Assembly (NCBI GenBank): GCA_023150375.1
Contig: JAKLLA010000016.1
Location: 62,001-126,000, forward strand
DNA: 64,000 nt
Reading direction: 5' to 3'
Source: Burkholderiaceae bacterium
GTDB lineage: Bacteria > Pseudomonadota > Gammaproteobacteria > Burkholderiales > Burkholderiaceae_C
In this document: in pieces, positions 42,254-50,468 of the stretch
Numbering within the stretch: the stretch's first letter is position 1
Layout: each line of letters starts with the position of its first letter
Position numbers and translations under genes: made by a program
Notes under the pieces: model-generated
Told to the model about the DNA's origin: nothing
Databases searched by the model: none
Seen by the model: only the letters and a program-made list of their open reading frames with translations

Positions 42254-42329
42254 TGGTGGGTTGTGCAGGATTCGAACCTGCGACCAACGGATTAAAAGTC
42301 CGCTGCTCTACCGGCTGAGCTAACAACCC
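42254..42329 (-). tRNA. tRNA-Lys (TTT)
   Basis: A 76-nt lysine tRNA with anticodon TTT (loop CTTTTAA), acceptor GGGTTGT, T-arm GGTTCGAATCC and encoded CCA. It is first of three lysine tRNA genes in transcription order, 28 bp from the next. Confidence 0.96.
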
Positions 42330-42364
42330 GACGCAACGCCTTCTGACATTCGCGAAGCGCGCGA

Positions 42365-43276
42365 TTATGGCACGCCGGCGGCGGCTTCGAAAGCCCCCGG
42401 TATCCGGGACGCCCCCTTGGCGTTGCGCTCGCGCAGCAGCTGCAGCGCCACCGAGGCAGCGGTCATGCCGAAGGTGGCCGTGACCATCACGCTCGAGCCG
42501 TAGCCGCTGCAGTTGAGGCTGCCGTCGACCTCGCAGCCGCCCTCGGGGCGCTGCAGCGACTCGCGGGAGAAGACGCAGGTCAGGCCGAGCGGGGGCTCGC
42601 GCCGGTCGGAACGCCCGGGGCGGGCGGGCCGCCCGGACGCGGCCGGCTGGGCGTCGCGGCGGTCGCGGCGCAGCTGCTGGCGCAGGCGGGCCAGCATGGG
42701 GTCGTGCGTCACCTCGGCGAGATCGGCTACTTCCACCGCCTGGGGCAGGGTCTTCCCACCGGCCGCGCCGGCGACGATCAGCGGCGTGCCCGTCGCCAGC
42801 GCCCAGCGCGCCAGCGCGAGCTTGGCGCGGCCCTGGTCGCAGGCGTCGACGACGGCGTCGACCGGCACGGGCAGCAGACCCGGCCAGTTCTCCGGGGTGA
42901 CGAAGTCGTCGACGCAGTGCATCCGGCAGCCAGGGTGGATGTCCGACAGGCGCTGCGCCAGGGCCTCGACCTTGGCTGCGCCCAGGGTGCTGCCCAGGGC
43001 CTGGATCTGGCGGTTGATGTTCGATTCGGCCACATGGTCGAGGTCGATCAGCACCAGTTCGGCCACGCCGCAGCGCGCCAGTGCCTCGGCCGCCCAGGAG
43101 CCGACGCCGCCCAGCCCGACGACGGCCAGCCGGGCTGCACGCACCCGGCCGTAGCCGGTCTCGCCCCAGAGGCGGCGCAGTCCACCGAAGCGTCGCTCGC
43201 TGTCGGGCGCCGACAGGTCGAGGGTCGCGGGGCCGCCTGCGGGCAGGCGGGCCGTGTCGCCGACGGGGCCGCTCAC
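42365..43276 (-). CDS. tcdA: tRNA threonylcarbamoyladenosine dehydratase (ThiF/E1 family)
   Basis: A 303-residue E1-like enzyme. It starts LDLSAPDSERRFGGLRRLWGETGYGRVRAARLAVVGLGGVGSWAAEALARCGV, with the ATP-binding GxGGVGS loop. It continues LVLIDLDHVAESNINRQIQALGSTLG and VVDACDQGRAKLALA. TcdA cyclises t6A37 of tRNAs, fitting its place directly upstream of lysine tRNAs, which carry t6A. The GTG start overlaps the cpoB stop (GTGA). Confidence 0.9.
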   Translation of the reverse strand: MSGPVGDTARLPAGGPATLDLSAPDSERRFGGLRRLWGETGYGRVRAARLAVVGLGGVGSWAAEALARCGVAELVLIDLDHVAESNINRQIQALGSTLGAAKVEALAQRLSDIHPGCRMHCVDDFVTPENWPGLLPVPVDAVVDACDQGRAKLALARWALATGTPLIVAGAAGGKTLPQAVEVADLAEVTHDPMLARLRQQLRRDRRDAQPAASGRPARPGRSDRREPPLGLTCVFSRESLQRPEGGCEVDGSLNCSGYGSSVMVTATFGMTAASVALQLLRERNAKGASRIPGAFEAAAGVP

Positions 43277-44124
43277 TTGATCTGCGCCAGCCGCTCCTTG
43301 CCGGCCACGGCGGCATCGGAGTTGGGGTAGCCCTTGACCAGCTCCTCGAGCGTGCGGCGCGCCGCCTTGGGGTCCTTGAGCTCGACCTGGCAGTTCGCCA
43401 GCGCCAGCAGGGCCTCGGGTGCGCGCGGGTGCTCGGGGCTGGCGCCGACCAGCGCGCGGAAGGTGGCGGCGGCGGACTTCACATCGCCCTTGCCGTACTG
43501 GGCGTTGCCCAGCCAGTACTGCACGTGGCCACCGTAGGCGCTGGCGGGAAAGCGCTGCTGGAACAGCTGCAGCGCATCGGCGGCACGGCCGAACTCGCCC
43601 TTGCGCAGGGTGGTGATGGCCTCGTCGTAGGCGCGCTTCTCGGCCGGGTCGACCGTGACCTCGCGGCCGTCCAGGCTGACCTTCTGCGGCTCGAGCCGGC
43701 GCAGCCGCTCGTCCAGGGCGGCCAGCGTGTCCTTCTGGCGCCGCTGCAGCTCGGCGACCTCGCGGGCGATGTCGCGCGAGGCATGGGTGCCCTGCTCCTC
43801 CTGGCCGCGCAGCCTGGCCAGCTCGGCCCGCAGGGTCTCGAGCTGGTTGTTCAGGTCCAGCAGGCTGCGCCGCATCACGTCGAGCTGCTCGCGCTGTTCG
43901 GCCAGCTGGGCCTGGCGCTCGGCCTGCAGGCGCTGGTTCTCCTGCTGGTTTTGCTCGACCTGACGGCGCAGGTCGAGGATGGCCTGGCGGGCCTCCTTGT
44001 CGCTGAACAGCGCATGGGCCGAGGGGCTCAGGCCGGCCAGCAGGGCTGCGATGGCCAGAGCCAGCGCGGCGCTGCCCGGCGCCGGGCGAAGGGGGGAGGA
44101 AGAGGTGCGGTGCATCGGAATCAT
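43273..44124 (-). CDS. cpoB: Cell division coordinator CpoB (YbgF), periplasmic TPR protein
   Basis: A 283-residue periplasmic protein. A signal peptide ends in AHA. A long coiled coil follows (RQVEQNQQENQRLQAERQAQLAEQREQLDVMRR), then three TPR motifs in the C-terminus (AYDEAITTLRKGEFGRAADALQLFQQRFPASAY, QYWLGNAQYGKGDVKSAAATFRALV, ALLALANCQVELKDPKAARRTLEELV). CpoB links Tol-Pal with PBP1B during division. The ATG overlaps the pal stop (ATGA), with AAGGA upstream. Confidence 0.9.
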   Translation of the reverse strand: MIPMHRTSSSPLRPAPGSAALALAIAALLAGLSPSAHALFSDKEARQAILDLRRQVEQNQQENQRLQAERQAQLAEQREQLDVMRRSLLDLNNQLETLRAELARLRGQEEQGTHASRDIAREVAELQRRQKDTLAALDERLRRLEPQKVSLDGREVTVDPAEKRAYDEAITTLRKGEFGRAADALQLFQQRFPASAYGGHVQYWLGNAQYGKGDVKSAAATFRALVGASPEHPRAPEALLALANCQVELKDPKAARRTLEELVKGYPNSDAAVAGKERLAQIK

Positions 44125-44783
44125 CGACGGTCCTTCAGTTCGGCACGGCGGTTGCGCGCCCAGGCAGCCTCGTCGGTGCCGGCGGCGGCGGGGCGCTCCT
44201 CGCCGTAGCTCACGGCTTCCACCTGAGACTCCTGCACGCCCAGAAGTTGCAGCGCGCGCACCACGGCATCGGCGCGCTTCTGGCCCAGGGCCAGGTTGTA
44301 CTCGCGGCCGCCCCGATCGTCGGTGTGGCCTTCGACCAGGATGCGGCGCTCGCGCGAAGCGGCCAGGTAGCCGGCCCCGAACTCGATCACCGGGCGGTAC
44401 TCGTCCTTGACCACGAAACTGTCGAAGTCGAAATAGACGACGCGCCGCTCGGGCGGTTGCGCATCCAGGCTGCCCGCGGCAGCCTCGCCGGACGGGCTGG
44501 CCAGGTCGACGCTGGCGACCTGGCTTTCCGACAGCGACCCTGCGCCGGCAGCGCCGCCGCCCACCCCACTGGCCGAAGCGCCCGGCGCCGTGGCACCTGC
44601 GGCGGCGCTGCCACGTCCGGCCATGCGATCCTCCACCGGAGCCGGCGCATCCAGCCGGACCGTGCTGCAGCCGGCCGCCAGGGCCAGCGCCAGCAGGCCC
44701 AGCAGGGCCCCGCGGCCGGTTCGGCGCCGGAGGACGGCCGCGGCATTCGGCCCGCGACGAGGGTGCAGGTGGGAGGGAATCAT
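44121..44783 (-). CDS. pal: Peptidoglycan-associated lipoprotein Pal
   Basis: A 220-residue lipoprotein. Lipobox LAAGC (Cys39) is followed by a long Ala/Gly/Ser-rich linker (about 40-105), longer than usual, then the OmpA domain VYFDFDSFVVKDEYRPVIEFGAGYL, ILVEGHTDDRGGREYNLALGQKRADAVVRAL and YGEERPAAAG. It anchors the outer membrane to peptidoglycan through TolB and TolA. Confidence 0.94.
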   Translation of the reverse strand: MIPSHLHPRRGPNAAAVLRRRTGRGALLGLLALALAAGCSTVRLDAPAPVEDRMAGRGSAAAGATAPGASASGVGGGAAGAGSLSESQVASVDLASPSGEAAAGSLDAQPPERRVVYFDFDSFVVKDEYRPVIEFGAGYLAASRERRILVEGHTDDRGGREYNLALGQKRADAVVRALQLLGVQESQVEAVSYGEERPAAAGTDEAAWARNRRAELKDRR

Positions 44784-44861
44784 CTGCTGCTCCTGCGGCC
44801 GTCGCCTGCCCGCGCTGCGCGGCCGCTGTCTGGTGGGATTCGGTCCGGGACGATGGCGAGG

Positions 44862-46154
44862 TCAGCGCCCGTAGGGACCCCAGACCGGCTCGCGCACATC
44901 GGCCTGCGGCGCGTTCAGCCGCGCCTTGATGGCGCCGTCCAGGGTGGTGGTCATCAGCACGTCGCGCCCGCCCGCCCGGCTGGCGTAGATCAGCAGGCGG
45001 CCGTTGGGCGAAAAGCAGGGGCTCTCGTCGTCGTTCGTGTCGGTCAGCGTGCGCAGCGTGCCGCTGCCCAGGTCCATCAGCGCCAGGCGGAAACTGTTGC
45101 CGCCGAGCCGGGTCACGTAGGCCATGTGGCGGCCGTCCGGGCTGATGGCGGGGCTGATGTTGTAGCCGCCGGAGAAGGTCACCCGCTCGGCCGCACCGCC
45201 GGCGGCCGGCATGCGGTAGATCTGCGGGCTGCCGCCACGGTCGCTGACGAAGTAGAGCGTGCGCCCGTCCGGAGCGAAGCAGGCCTCGGTGTCGATCGCG
45301 CCGCTGCTGGTCAGGCGCTGCAGGTTCTCGCCGTTGCGCCCCAGGCTGTAGAGCTGCGACACGCCGTCGCGCGTGAGCGTCACCACCAGCCGGCTGCCGT
45401 CGGGCGACCAGGCCGGCGCGCTGTTGGAGCCCTTGTAACCCGCCAGCACCCGGCGCCGGCCACTGGCCAGGTCCTGCACGTAGACCATGGCCTTGCGCGC
45501 CTCGAAGGACACGTAGGCCAGGCTCTTGCCGTCGGGCGACCAGGCCGGCGAGATGATCGGCTCGGGCCCGGCCACCGCCACCTGGGCGCCCTCGCCATCC
45601 GCATCGGCCACCCACAGGGTGTGCCGGCCGGCGGTCTTGGAGACGTAGGCGATGCGGGTGGAGAACACCCCGCGGTCGCCGGTGAGCTTCTGGTAGATCT
45701 CGTCGGCGATGCGGTGCGCGGCCAGGCGCAGATCCTCCTTGGGCACCGCGACGGCCTGAGCGGCCAGCTCGCTGCCCTTGACCACGTCCCAGAGCCGGTA
45801 GCGCACGTCGAAGCGGCCGTCGGCCAGTCGCGCGATCGAGCCGGCGGCCAGCGCGTCGATGCCCTTGCCGCGCCAGTCGGCAAACGCCGGGCGGGCCGTT
45901 TCGTCCAAGGCGGGCTGTTCACCCTCGGCCATGCGGAACAGGCCGCTGCGCTCCAGATCGGCACGCACGATGGCCGAGATCGGCTGGGGAGCACGCTCCT
46001 CGTCGCGCAGGCGCAGCACGGCGATGGGCAGCTGGGTGGCCCCGACCCCGGAGATCTCGACCCGGAACTGGGCCGAGGCCGCGCGCGGCCCCATCAGCAG
46101 CGCCGCACCCGACGCGGCAGACAGACGCACGAGTGCTCGGCGGGTGGTCATCAC
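44862..46154 (-). CDS. tolB: Tol-Pal system beta-propeller protein TolB
   Basis: A 430-residue periplasmic protein. A signal peptide ends in ASAQ. The N-terminal domain (RVEISGVGATQLPIAVLRL...) is followed by a six-bladed propeller with repeats of SPAWSPDGKSLAYVSF, SAPAWSPDGSRL, DTEACFAPDGRTLYFVSDRGGSPQIYR, SPAISPDGRHMAYV and SPCFSPNGRLLIYAS. The start is taken at GTG 46154, nine bases after GAGGA; an ATG at 46163 is too close to that site. tolQRA are not upstream here, so they lie elsewhere. Confidence 0.93.
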   Translation of the reverse strand: MMTTRRALVRLSAASGAALLMGPRAASAQFRVEISGVGATQLPIAVLRLRDEERAPQPISAIVRADLERSGLFRMAEGEQPALDETARPAFADWRGKGIDALAAGSIARLADGRFDVRYRLWDVVKGSELAAQAVAVPKEDLRLAAHRIADEIYQKLTGDRGVFSTRIAYVSKTAGRHTLWVADADGEGAQVAVAGPEPIISPAWSPDGKSLAYVSFEARKAMVYVQDLASGRRRVLAGYKGSNSAPAWSPDGSRLVVTLTRDGVSQLYSLGRNGENLQRLTSSGAIDTEACFAPDGRTLYFVSDRGGSPQIYRMPAAGGAAERVTFSGGYNISPAISPDGRHMAYVTRLGGNSFRLALMDLGSGTLRTLTDTNDDESPCFSPNGRLLIYASRAGGRDVLMTTTLDGAIKARLNAPQADVREPVWGPYGR

Positions 46155-46314
46155 GTTGGGCATTCCTCGAATCTTCACAGCGGGCGCAATATAGCCCAGC
46201 CGCGCGCGCCCCCGGTGACGGGCGGTTCTGCCATGGCACACTGCCCGGCGCTGCCGATGCACGCCCGGCCCCCGGCGCGGGCACGCCACCCGACCGACCC
46301 GAGGAGACCCGCCG

Positions 46315-46899
46315 ATGACCGCCCCGATCAGCCGCTACCCCGTGCCCGAGATCGCCGACCTGCCCGAGGACCTGCGCACGCGCATCCTGGAGGTGCAGGC
46401 CAAGTCCGGCTTCGTGCCCAACGTCTTCCTGGCGCTGGCGCACCGGCCCGACGAGTGTCGCGCCTTCTTCGCCTACCACGACGCGCTGATGCTGCGACCC
46501 TCCGGCCTGAGCAAGGGCGAGAAGGAGATGATCGTCGTGGCCACCTCCGGCGCGAACCGCTGCCTGTACTGCGTGGTGGCGCACGGCGCCATCCTGCGCA
46601 TCTACGAGAAGGCCCCGCTGCTGGCCGACCAGGTGGCGGTGAACCACCACAAGGCCGACCTCTCGCCGCGCCAGAAGGCCATGCTCGACTTCGCGTTGAA
46701 GGTCTGCCTGCAGTCCGCCGAAGTGGGGGACGCCGACTTCGAGACCCTGCGCGGCCACGGCTTCTCCGACGAGGACATCTGGGACATCGGCGCCATCACC
46801 GCCTTCTTCGGACTGTCCAACCGCATGGCCAACCTGATCTCGATGCGGCCGAACGACGAGTTCTTCCTGATGGGGCGGCTGCCGCGGCAGAAGGGCTGA
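46315..46899 (+). CDS. Peroxidase-related AhpD-family enzyme (carboxymuconolactone decarboxylase fold)
   Basis: A 194-residue protein. The AhpD-type active site CLYCVVAHG (Cys-x-x-Cys and the histidine) lies in SGANRCLYCVVAHGAILR, and the C-terminal half has FSDEDIWDIGAITAFFGLSNRMANLI. This matches the uncharacterised peroxidase-related enzyme family (about 190 residues). It would act on peroxides in the cytoplasm with the cysteine pair. GAGGAG lies upstream of the ATG. Confidence 0.85.
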   Translation: MTAPISRYPVPEIADLPEDLRTRILEVQAKSGFVPNVFLALAHRPDECRAFFAYHDALMLRPSGLSKGEKEMIVVATSGANRCLYCVVAHGAILRIYEKAPLLADQVAVNHHKADLSPRQKAMLDFALKVCLQSAEVGDADFETLRGHGFSDEDIWDIGAITAFFGLSNRMANLISMRPNDEFFLMGRLPRQKG

Positions 46900-47034
46900 G
46901 GGGCCGGACGGGCCCCGGCCGGGGGCATCCGGCAGCGGGCGGCGCTCCCGGAGGGATCCGCCCGTGACGCCGGAGAGCGGTCGCCATATCATTGCGTGCT
47001 CATATATGGATTCCAGATCCCCGAGGAGACGCCG

Positions 47035-48072
47035 ATGACCCCGCCCCCCACCGCCCATTGCGCGCCGGCCACCCGCCGGGTGCTGCTGCGCCGCGCCGCC
47101 GCCCTCGGCCTGGGCGCGACGCTGCTGGCGCCGCCGCTGCGCAGTTTCGCCGAGGCCGCCGACGACTTCATCCGCGGCCCGGCCGTGCCCGACCAGCCGC
47201 TCGAACGGCTGAGCCCGCGGGTGGCGATGGTCTACGCCAAGGACGGCTTTCCGACGCCGGAGAACCGCGGGATGATGGCCAACGTGGTGTTCGTGATCAC
47301 GTCGGCCGGTGTGGTGGTGCTCGACAGCGGCGCATCGGTGCAGATCGGCGAGATGGCCATCCGCCGGCTGCGCACGCTCACCGACCGGCCGGTGGTGGCG
47401 GTGGTGAACTCGCACTATCACGGTGACCACTTCCTCGGCAACGATGCCTTCGTGCAGGCCTTCGGCGCCGGCCTGCCCATTCATGCCCATCCGATCACGC
47501 GCGAGAAGATCCAGGGCACCGCCGGCAGCATGTGGCGCTCGATGATCGAGCAGTGGACCCACGGCGCCTCGGCCGGCACCCGCGTGGTGCCGCCCAACCG
47601 GGAGCTGAACCACGGCAGCGTGCTGCGTTTCGGTGACACCACGCTGAAGTTCCATCACTTCGGCCGCACCCACACCGAGGCGGACCTCTGCGTCGAGGTG
47701 GTGGAGGACCGCGTCGTCTACGTCGCCGACCTGGCGATGAACGGGCGCATCGCCAACATGGACGACGGCAGCTATGTGGGCACGCTGAAGGCCTTCGACC
47801 TGCTCGAGCGCGACGTGCCCGGCGCGCTCTGGGTGCCCGGCCACGGCAAGGCCAGCCGCAGCCTGCTGGCCGAGCAGCGCGACTTCTTCTCCGGCATCTA
47901 CCGCAACTGCGAGGCGGCGGTGAAGGCCGGCGAGGACGAGGCCCAGGCCCGCCGCCGCGTGCTGGCCGACCCCCGCGTGGCCAGCCAGGCCAGCCGCACC
48001 CAGGGCTGGGACAGCAACATCGGCAAGTACATCAGCCTGGCGTATCTGGAGGCGGAGAAGGAAGCCTTCTGA
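47035..48072 (+). CDS. Exported metallo-beta-lactamase-fold hydrolase
   Basis: A 345-residue zinc hydrolase. The N-terminus TRRVLLRRAAALGLGATLLAPPLRSFAEA looks like a Tat signal peptide. The metal motif is NSHYHGDHFLGN (HxHxDH), with GRTHTEADLCV and VPGHGK giving further ligands. It resembles the quinoprotein relay-system zinc metallohydrolases and other exported MBL proteins; no PQQ enzyme gene lies beside it. The ATG at 47035 has GAGGAG seven bases upstream. Confidence 0.82.
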   Translation: MTPPPTAHCAPATRRVLLRRAAALGLGATLLAPPLRSFAEAADDFIRGPAVPDQPLERLSPRVAMVYAKDGFPTPENRGMMANVVFVITSAGVVVLDSGASVQIGEMAIRRLRTLTDRPVVAVVNSHYHGDHFLGNDAFVQAFGAGLPIHAHPITREKIQGTAGSMWRSMIEQWTHGASAGTRVVPPNRELNHGSVLRFGDTTLKFHHFGRTHTEADLCVEVVEDRVVYVADLAMNGRIANMDDGSYVGTLKAFDLLERDVPGALWVPGHGKASRSLLAEQRDFFSGIYRNCEAAVKAGEDEAQARRRVLADPRVASQASRTQGWDSNIGKYISLAYLEAEKEAF

Positions 48073-48164
48073 TCCCCGCCCGCCGGGCCGGGGGCGGGTG
48101 AGGTCCCGGCGGTGCTGCGCCGCAGGCGGGGCATGCCGGCTCGGTTCGGCTTGGGCGGCCCGGG

Positions 48165-48197
48165 CCCGGATCGCGCCCGGATCGCGCCCGGATCGCG
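48165..48197. repeat. Three perfect tandem copies of an 11-bp unit (CCCGGATCGCG)
   Basis: Copies at 48165-48175, 48176-48186 and 48187-48197, 48 bp upstream of the LacI-family start. The 11-bp period equals one helical turn, so a protein could bind each copy on the same DNA face. It could equally be a slippage-prone leader repeat. Confidence 0.6.
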
Positions 48198-48244
48198 CGC
48201 GTCCCCGAGTCGATACACTGGCGGCCAGCCGCACACGCACCGTC

Positions 48245-49303
48245 ATGGCCTCCGACCCGACCTCCCTCCGTTCGCGCGCCACGCGCCGCAGCGCGGCCGG
48301 CCCCGTGACACTGGACCAGGTGGCGCAGGCCGCCGGGGTGTCGCCCAGCACGGTGTCGCGCATCCTGAACGGCACCGCCTCGGTCTCCGACGACAAGCGC
48401 CAGGCGGTCGAACAGGCCATCGCCCAGCTGGGCTTCGTGCCCAACCCGGTGGCGCGCGGACTGGCCGGCGGGCGCACGCTGAGCGTGGGCGTGGTCACCC
48501 AGGCCATCGACAGTCCCTTCTACGGGGTGGCGCTGCGCGGCATCGAGGACGCGCTCGACCAGGCCGGCTACAGCCCGCTGTTCGTCAGCGGCCACTGGAA
48601 CGCGGTGGAGGAGGCCCGCTGCATCGAGATGCTGCGCGCACGGCGGGTGGACGGCCTGATCGTGCTCGACGGCCGCCTGGCCGACGGTGCCCTGCGCGCC
48701 TGTGCCCGCAGCCTGCCGCTGGTGGTCACCGGCCGGAAGCTGAAGGCGGCGAACCTGTTCTCGCTGCAGTTCGACAATTTCGAGGGCGCCCGCCTGGCCA
48801 CGGCCCACCTGCTCGAACAGGGCCACCAGCGCATCGCCTTCATCGCCGGCGATACCGCCCACCCCGATGCGCTGGAGCGCGAGCGCGGCTACCGCGCCGC
48901 GCTGGAGGCCGCGGGCCTGGACTTCGATGCGGCCCTGGTGTCGCCGGGCCTGTTCCACGAGGAGGGCGGGCTGGCCGCGACGGAGCGCCTGCTGGAATCG
49001 CGCCAGCGTTTCACCGCCCTCTTTGCCGCCAACGACCAGATGGCCGTCGGCGCCCGTCTGGCGCTGCACCGCCACGGCCTGCGCGTGCCGCAGGACGTGT
49101 CGATCGTCGGTTTCGACGACCTGCTGGCCTCGCGCCACAGCCTGCCGCCGCTGACCACCATCCACCAGCCGGCCTACGAGATGGGCCAGCTCGCCGCCCA
49201 GGCGATGCTGCAGATGCTCGCGGGCGAACGCCCGACGGTGCAGATGCCGCCGCCGCGCCTGGTGCTGCGCGAATCGACCCAGGCGCCCGCCCCACGCGGC
49301 TGA
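48245..49303 (+). CDS. LacI-family transcriptional regulator of the beta-glucan locus
   Basis: A 352-residue regulator. The helix-turn-helix is VTLDQVAQAAGVSPSTVSRILNGTASVSDDKR (about residues 21-52), followed by the hinge QLGFVPNPVARGLAGGRT. The periplasmic-binding-protein-like effector domain runs VGVVTQAIDSPFYGVALRGIEDAL... to FAANDQMAVGARLALHRHGLRVPQDVSIVGFDDL. It lies directly upstream of the GH16-GH17-GH17-symporter operon. A LacI-type palindrome (TGAAAGCGCTTTCA) recurs in front of every transcription unit of the locus, so this protein is very likely the regulator that reads it. Its effector, a glucan oligosaccharide or glucose phosphate, is unknown. Confidence 0.9.
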   Translation: MASDPTSLRSRATRRSAAGPVTLDQVAQAAGVSPSTVSRILNGTASVSDDKRQAVEQAIAQLGFVPNPVARGLAGGRTLSVGVVTQAIDSPFYGVALRGIEDALDQAGYSPLFVSGHWNAVEEARCIEMLRARRVDGLIVLDGRLADGALRACARSLPLVVTGRKLKAANLFSLQFDNFEGARLATAHLLEQGHQRIAFIAGDTAHPDALERERGYRAALEAAGLDFDAALVSPGLFHEEGGLAATERLLESRQRFTALFAANDQMAVGARLALHRHGLRVPQDVSIVGFDDLLASRHSLPPLTTIHQPAYEMGQLAAQAMLQMLAGERPTVQMPPPRLVLRESTQAPAPRG

Positions 49304-49400
49304 GGGACGCACGGCCTGCACACTGCCCGGCCACGGCCGCGCGAGCGGCCGACCCACGGGTTTCCCCTGACCAGTGCACACAACCCCGCCGGAGAGAATG

Positions 49401-49414
49401 TGAAAGCGCTTTCA
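49401..49414. promoter_or_regulatory. LacI-type operator 1, upstream of the GH16 operon
   Basis: TGAAAGCGCTTTCA, a perfect 14-bp palindrome with the central CG typical of LacI-family operators. It lies 46-59 bp before the GH16 start. Confidence 0.85.
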
Positions 49415-49459
49415 AGGCCTGCCGGGCCTGCATCGAAGCGTGCCCAGGAGACCCTTTCC

Positions 49460-50431
49460 ATGCTCCAGCGAACGACTGGTCACAGCACCGCCGACCGCCC
49501 TGCCCGCCCCTCCCGAGCGCCCGGCCGCAGACCGACCTGGGAGCTGGTCTGGTCCGACGAGTTCGACGGCGACGCGGTGGACCGCAGCAAGTGGGACTTC
49601 GACCTCGGCAACGGCTTCTTCGACTACCGGGTGCACCAGTGGGTGCCCGGCTGGGGCAACGAGGAGCTGCAGTACTACACCGCCGAGCCCGAGAACGTGC
49701 AGGTGCGCGACAGCTGCGTCTTCATCCGCGCCGTGAAGGCGCCGCTGCACGGCTGCGGCTACACCTCGGCACGGCTGAAGACCAAGGCGCGCGACGGCAG
49801 GGTGCTCTTCTCCAAGCTGTACGGCCGCATCGAGATCCGCGCCCGCGTGCCCTGGGGCAAGGGCCTGTGGCCGGCGCTGTGGATGCTGCCGGTGGACGAC
49901 CGCTACGGCGGCTGGGCGGCCAGCGGCGAGATCGACCTGATGGAGATCGTCGGCGAGCGGCCGCAGGAGGTGCTCAACAGCCTGCACTTCGGCTCCAGCT
50001 TCCCGCGCCGCTCGCTCATCACCACCACCCATGCCCTGCCCGGTGGCAGCCGGGTGTGTGACTGGCACACCTATGCGGTGGAGTGGGAGCCGGGCGAAAT
50101 CCGCTTCTTCGTCGACGACACCCAGACCTGCACCTACCGCCACTGGTGGAGTTGCAGCCGCATCGAAGACGGCCAGGGTGTGGAGGCCACCGGAGCGGCG
50201 GATCTGAACCCCTGGCCGGCCCCCTTCGACCAGCCCTTCTACCTGCTGATGAACGTGGCTGTGGGGGGCAACTTCCCCGGCCTGCCGAACGCGGCGACGC
50301 AGTTTCCGGCCGAGCTGGTGGTGGACTACGTGCGGGTGTACGACAAGGTCGGCGGCTACGGCAAGGCCAAACGGCGCGGGCCGGGCGTGATGCCCTGGCA
50401 GCCCGGCCATGTGGCCGAGCGGCGGCTGTGA
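49460..50431 (+). CDS. GH16-family beta-glucanase (laminarinase type), no signal peptide
   Basis: A 323-residue glycoside hydrolase. It reads WELVWSDEFDGDAVDRSKWDFDLGNGF and W..NEELQYYT, with the catalytic block E157-I-D159-L-M-E162 (nucleophile and acid/base). It then continues HFGSSFP, DWHTYAVEWEPGEIRFFVDD and FDQPFYLLMNVAVGGNFPG. The fold and motif fit endo-1,3(4)-beta-glucanases. The N-terminus (MLQRTTGHSTADRPARPSRAPGR) has no hydrophobic signal, so it appears cytoplasmic. The ATG at 49460 is preceded by AGGAG. First gene of the plus-strand operon. Confidence 0.88.
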   Translation: MLQRTTGHSTADRPARPSRAPGRRPTWELVWSDEFDGDAVDRSKWDFDLGNGFFDYRVHQWVPGWGNEELQYYTAEPENVQVRDSCVFIRAVKAPLHGCGYTSARLKTKARDGRVLFSKLYGRIEIRARVPWGKGLWPALWMLPVDDRYGGWAASGEIDLMEIVGERPQEVLNSLHFGSSFPRRSLITTTHALPGGSRVCDWHTYAVEWEPGEIRFFVDDTQTCTYRHWWSCSRIEDGQGVEATGAADLNPWPAPFDQPFYLLMNVAVGGNFPGLPNAATQFPAELVVDYVRVYDKVGGYGKAKRRGPGVMPWQPGHVAERRL

Positions 50432-50468
50432 ATCGCCCCAACGCCCAGCCCCGCAGGAATACGCCCTC

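Noticed and set aside
41991-42329. Repeated blocks that could suggest a CRISPR or mobile repeat
   Set aside because: The repeats are complete tRNA-Lys genes with anticodons and CCA ends.
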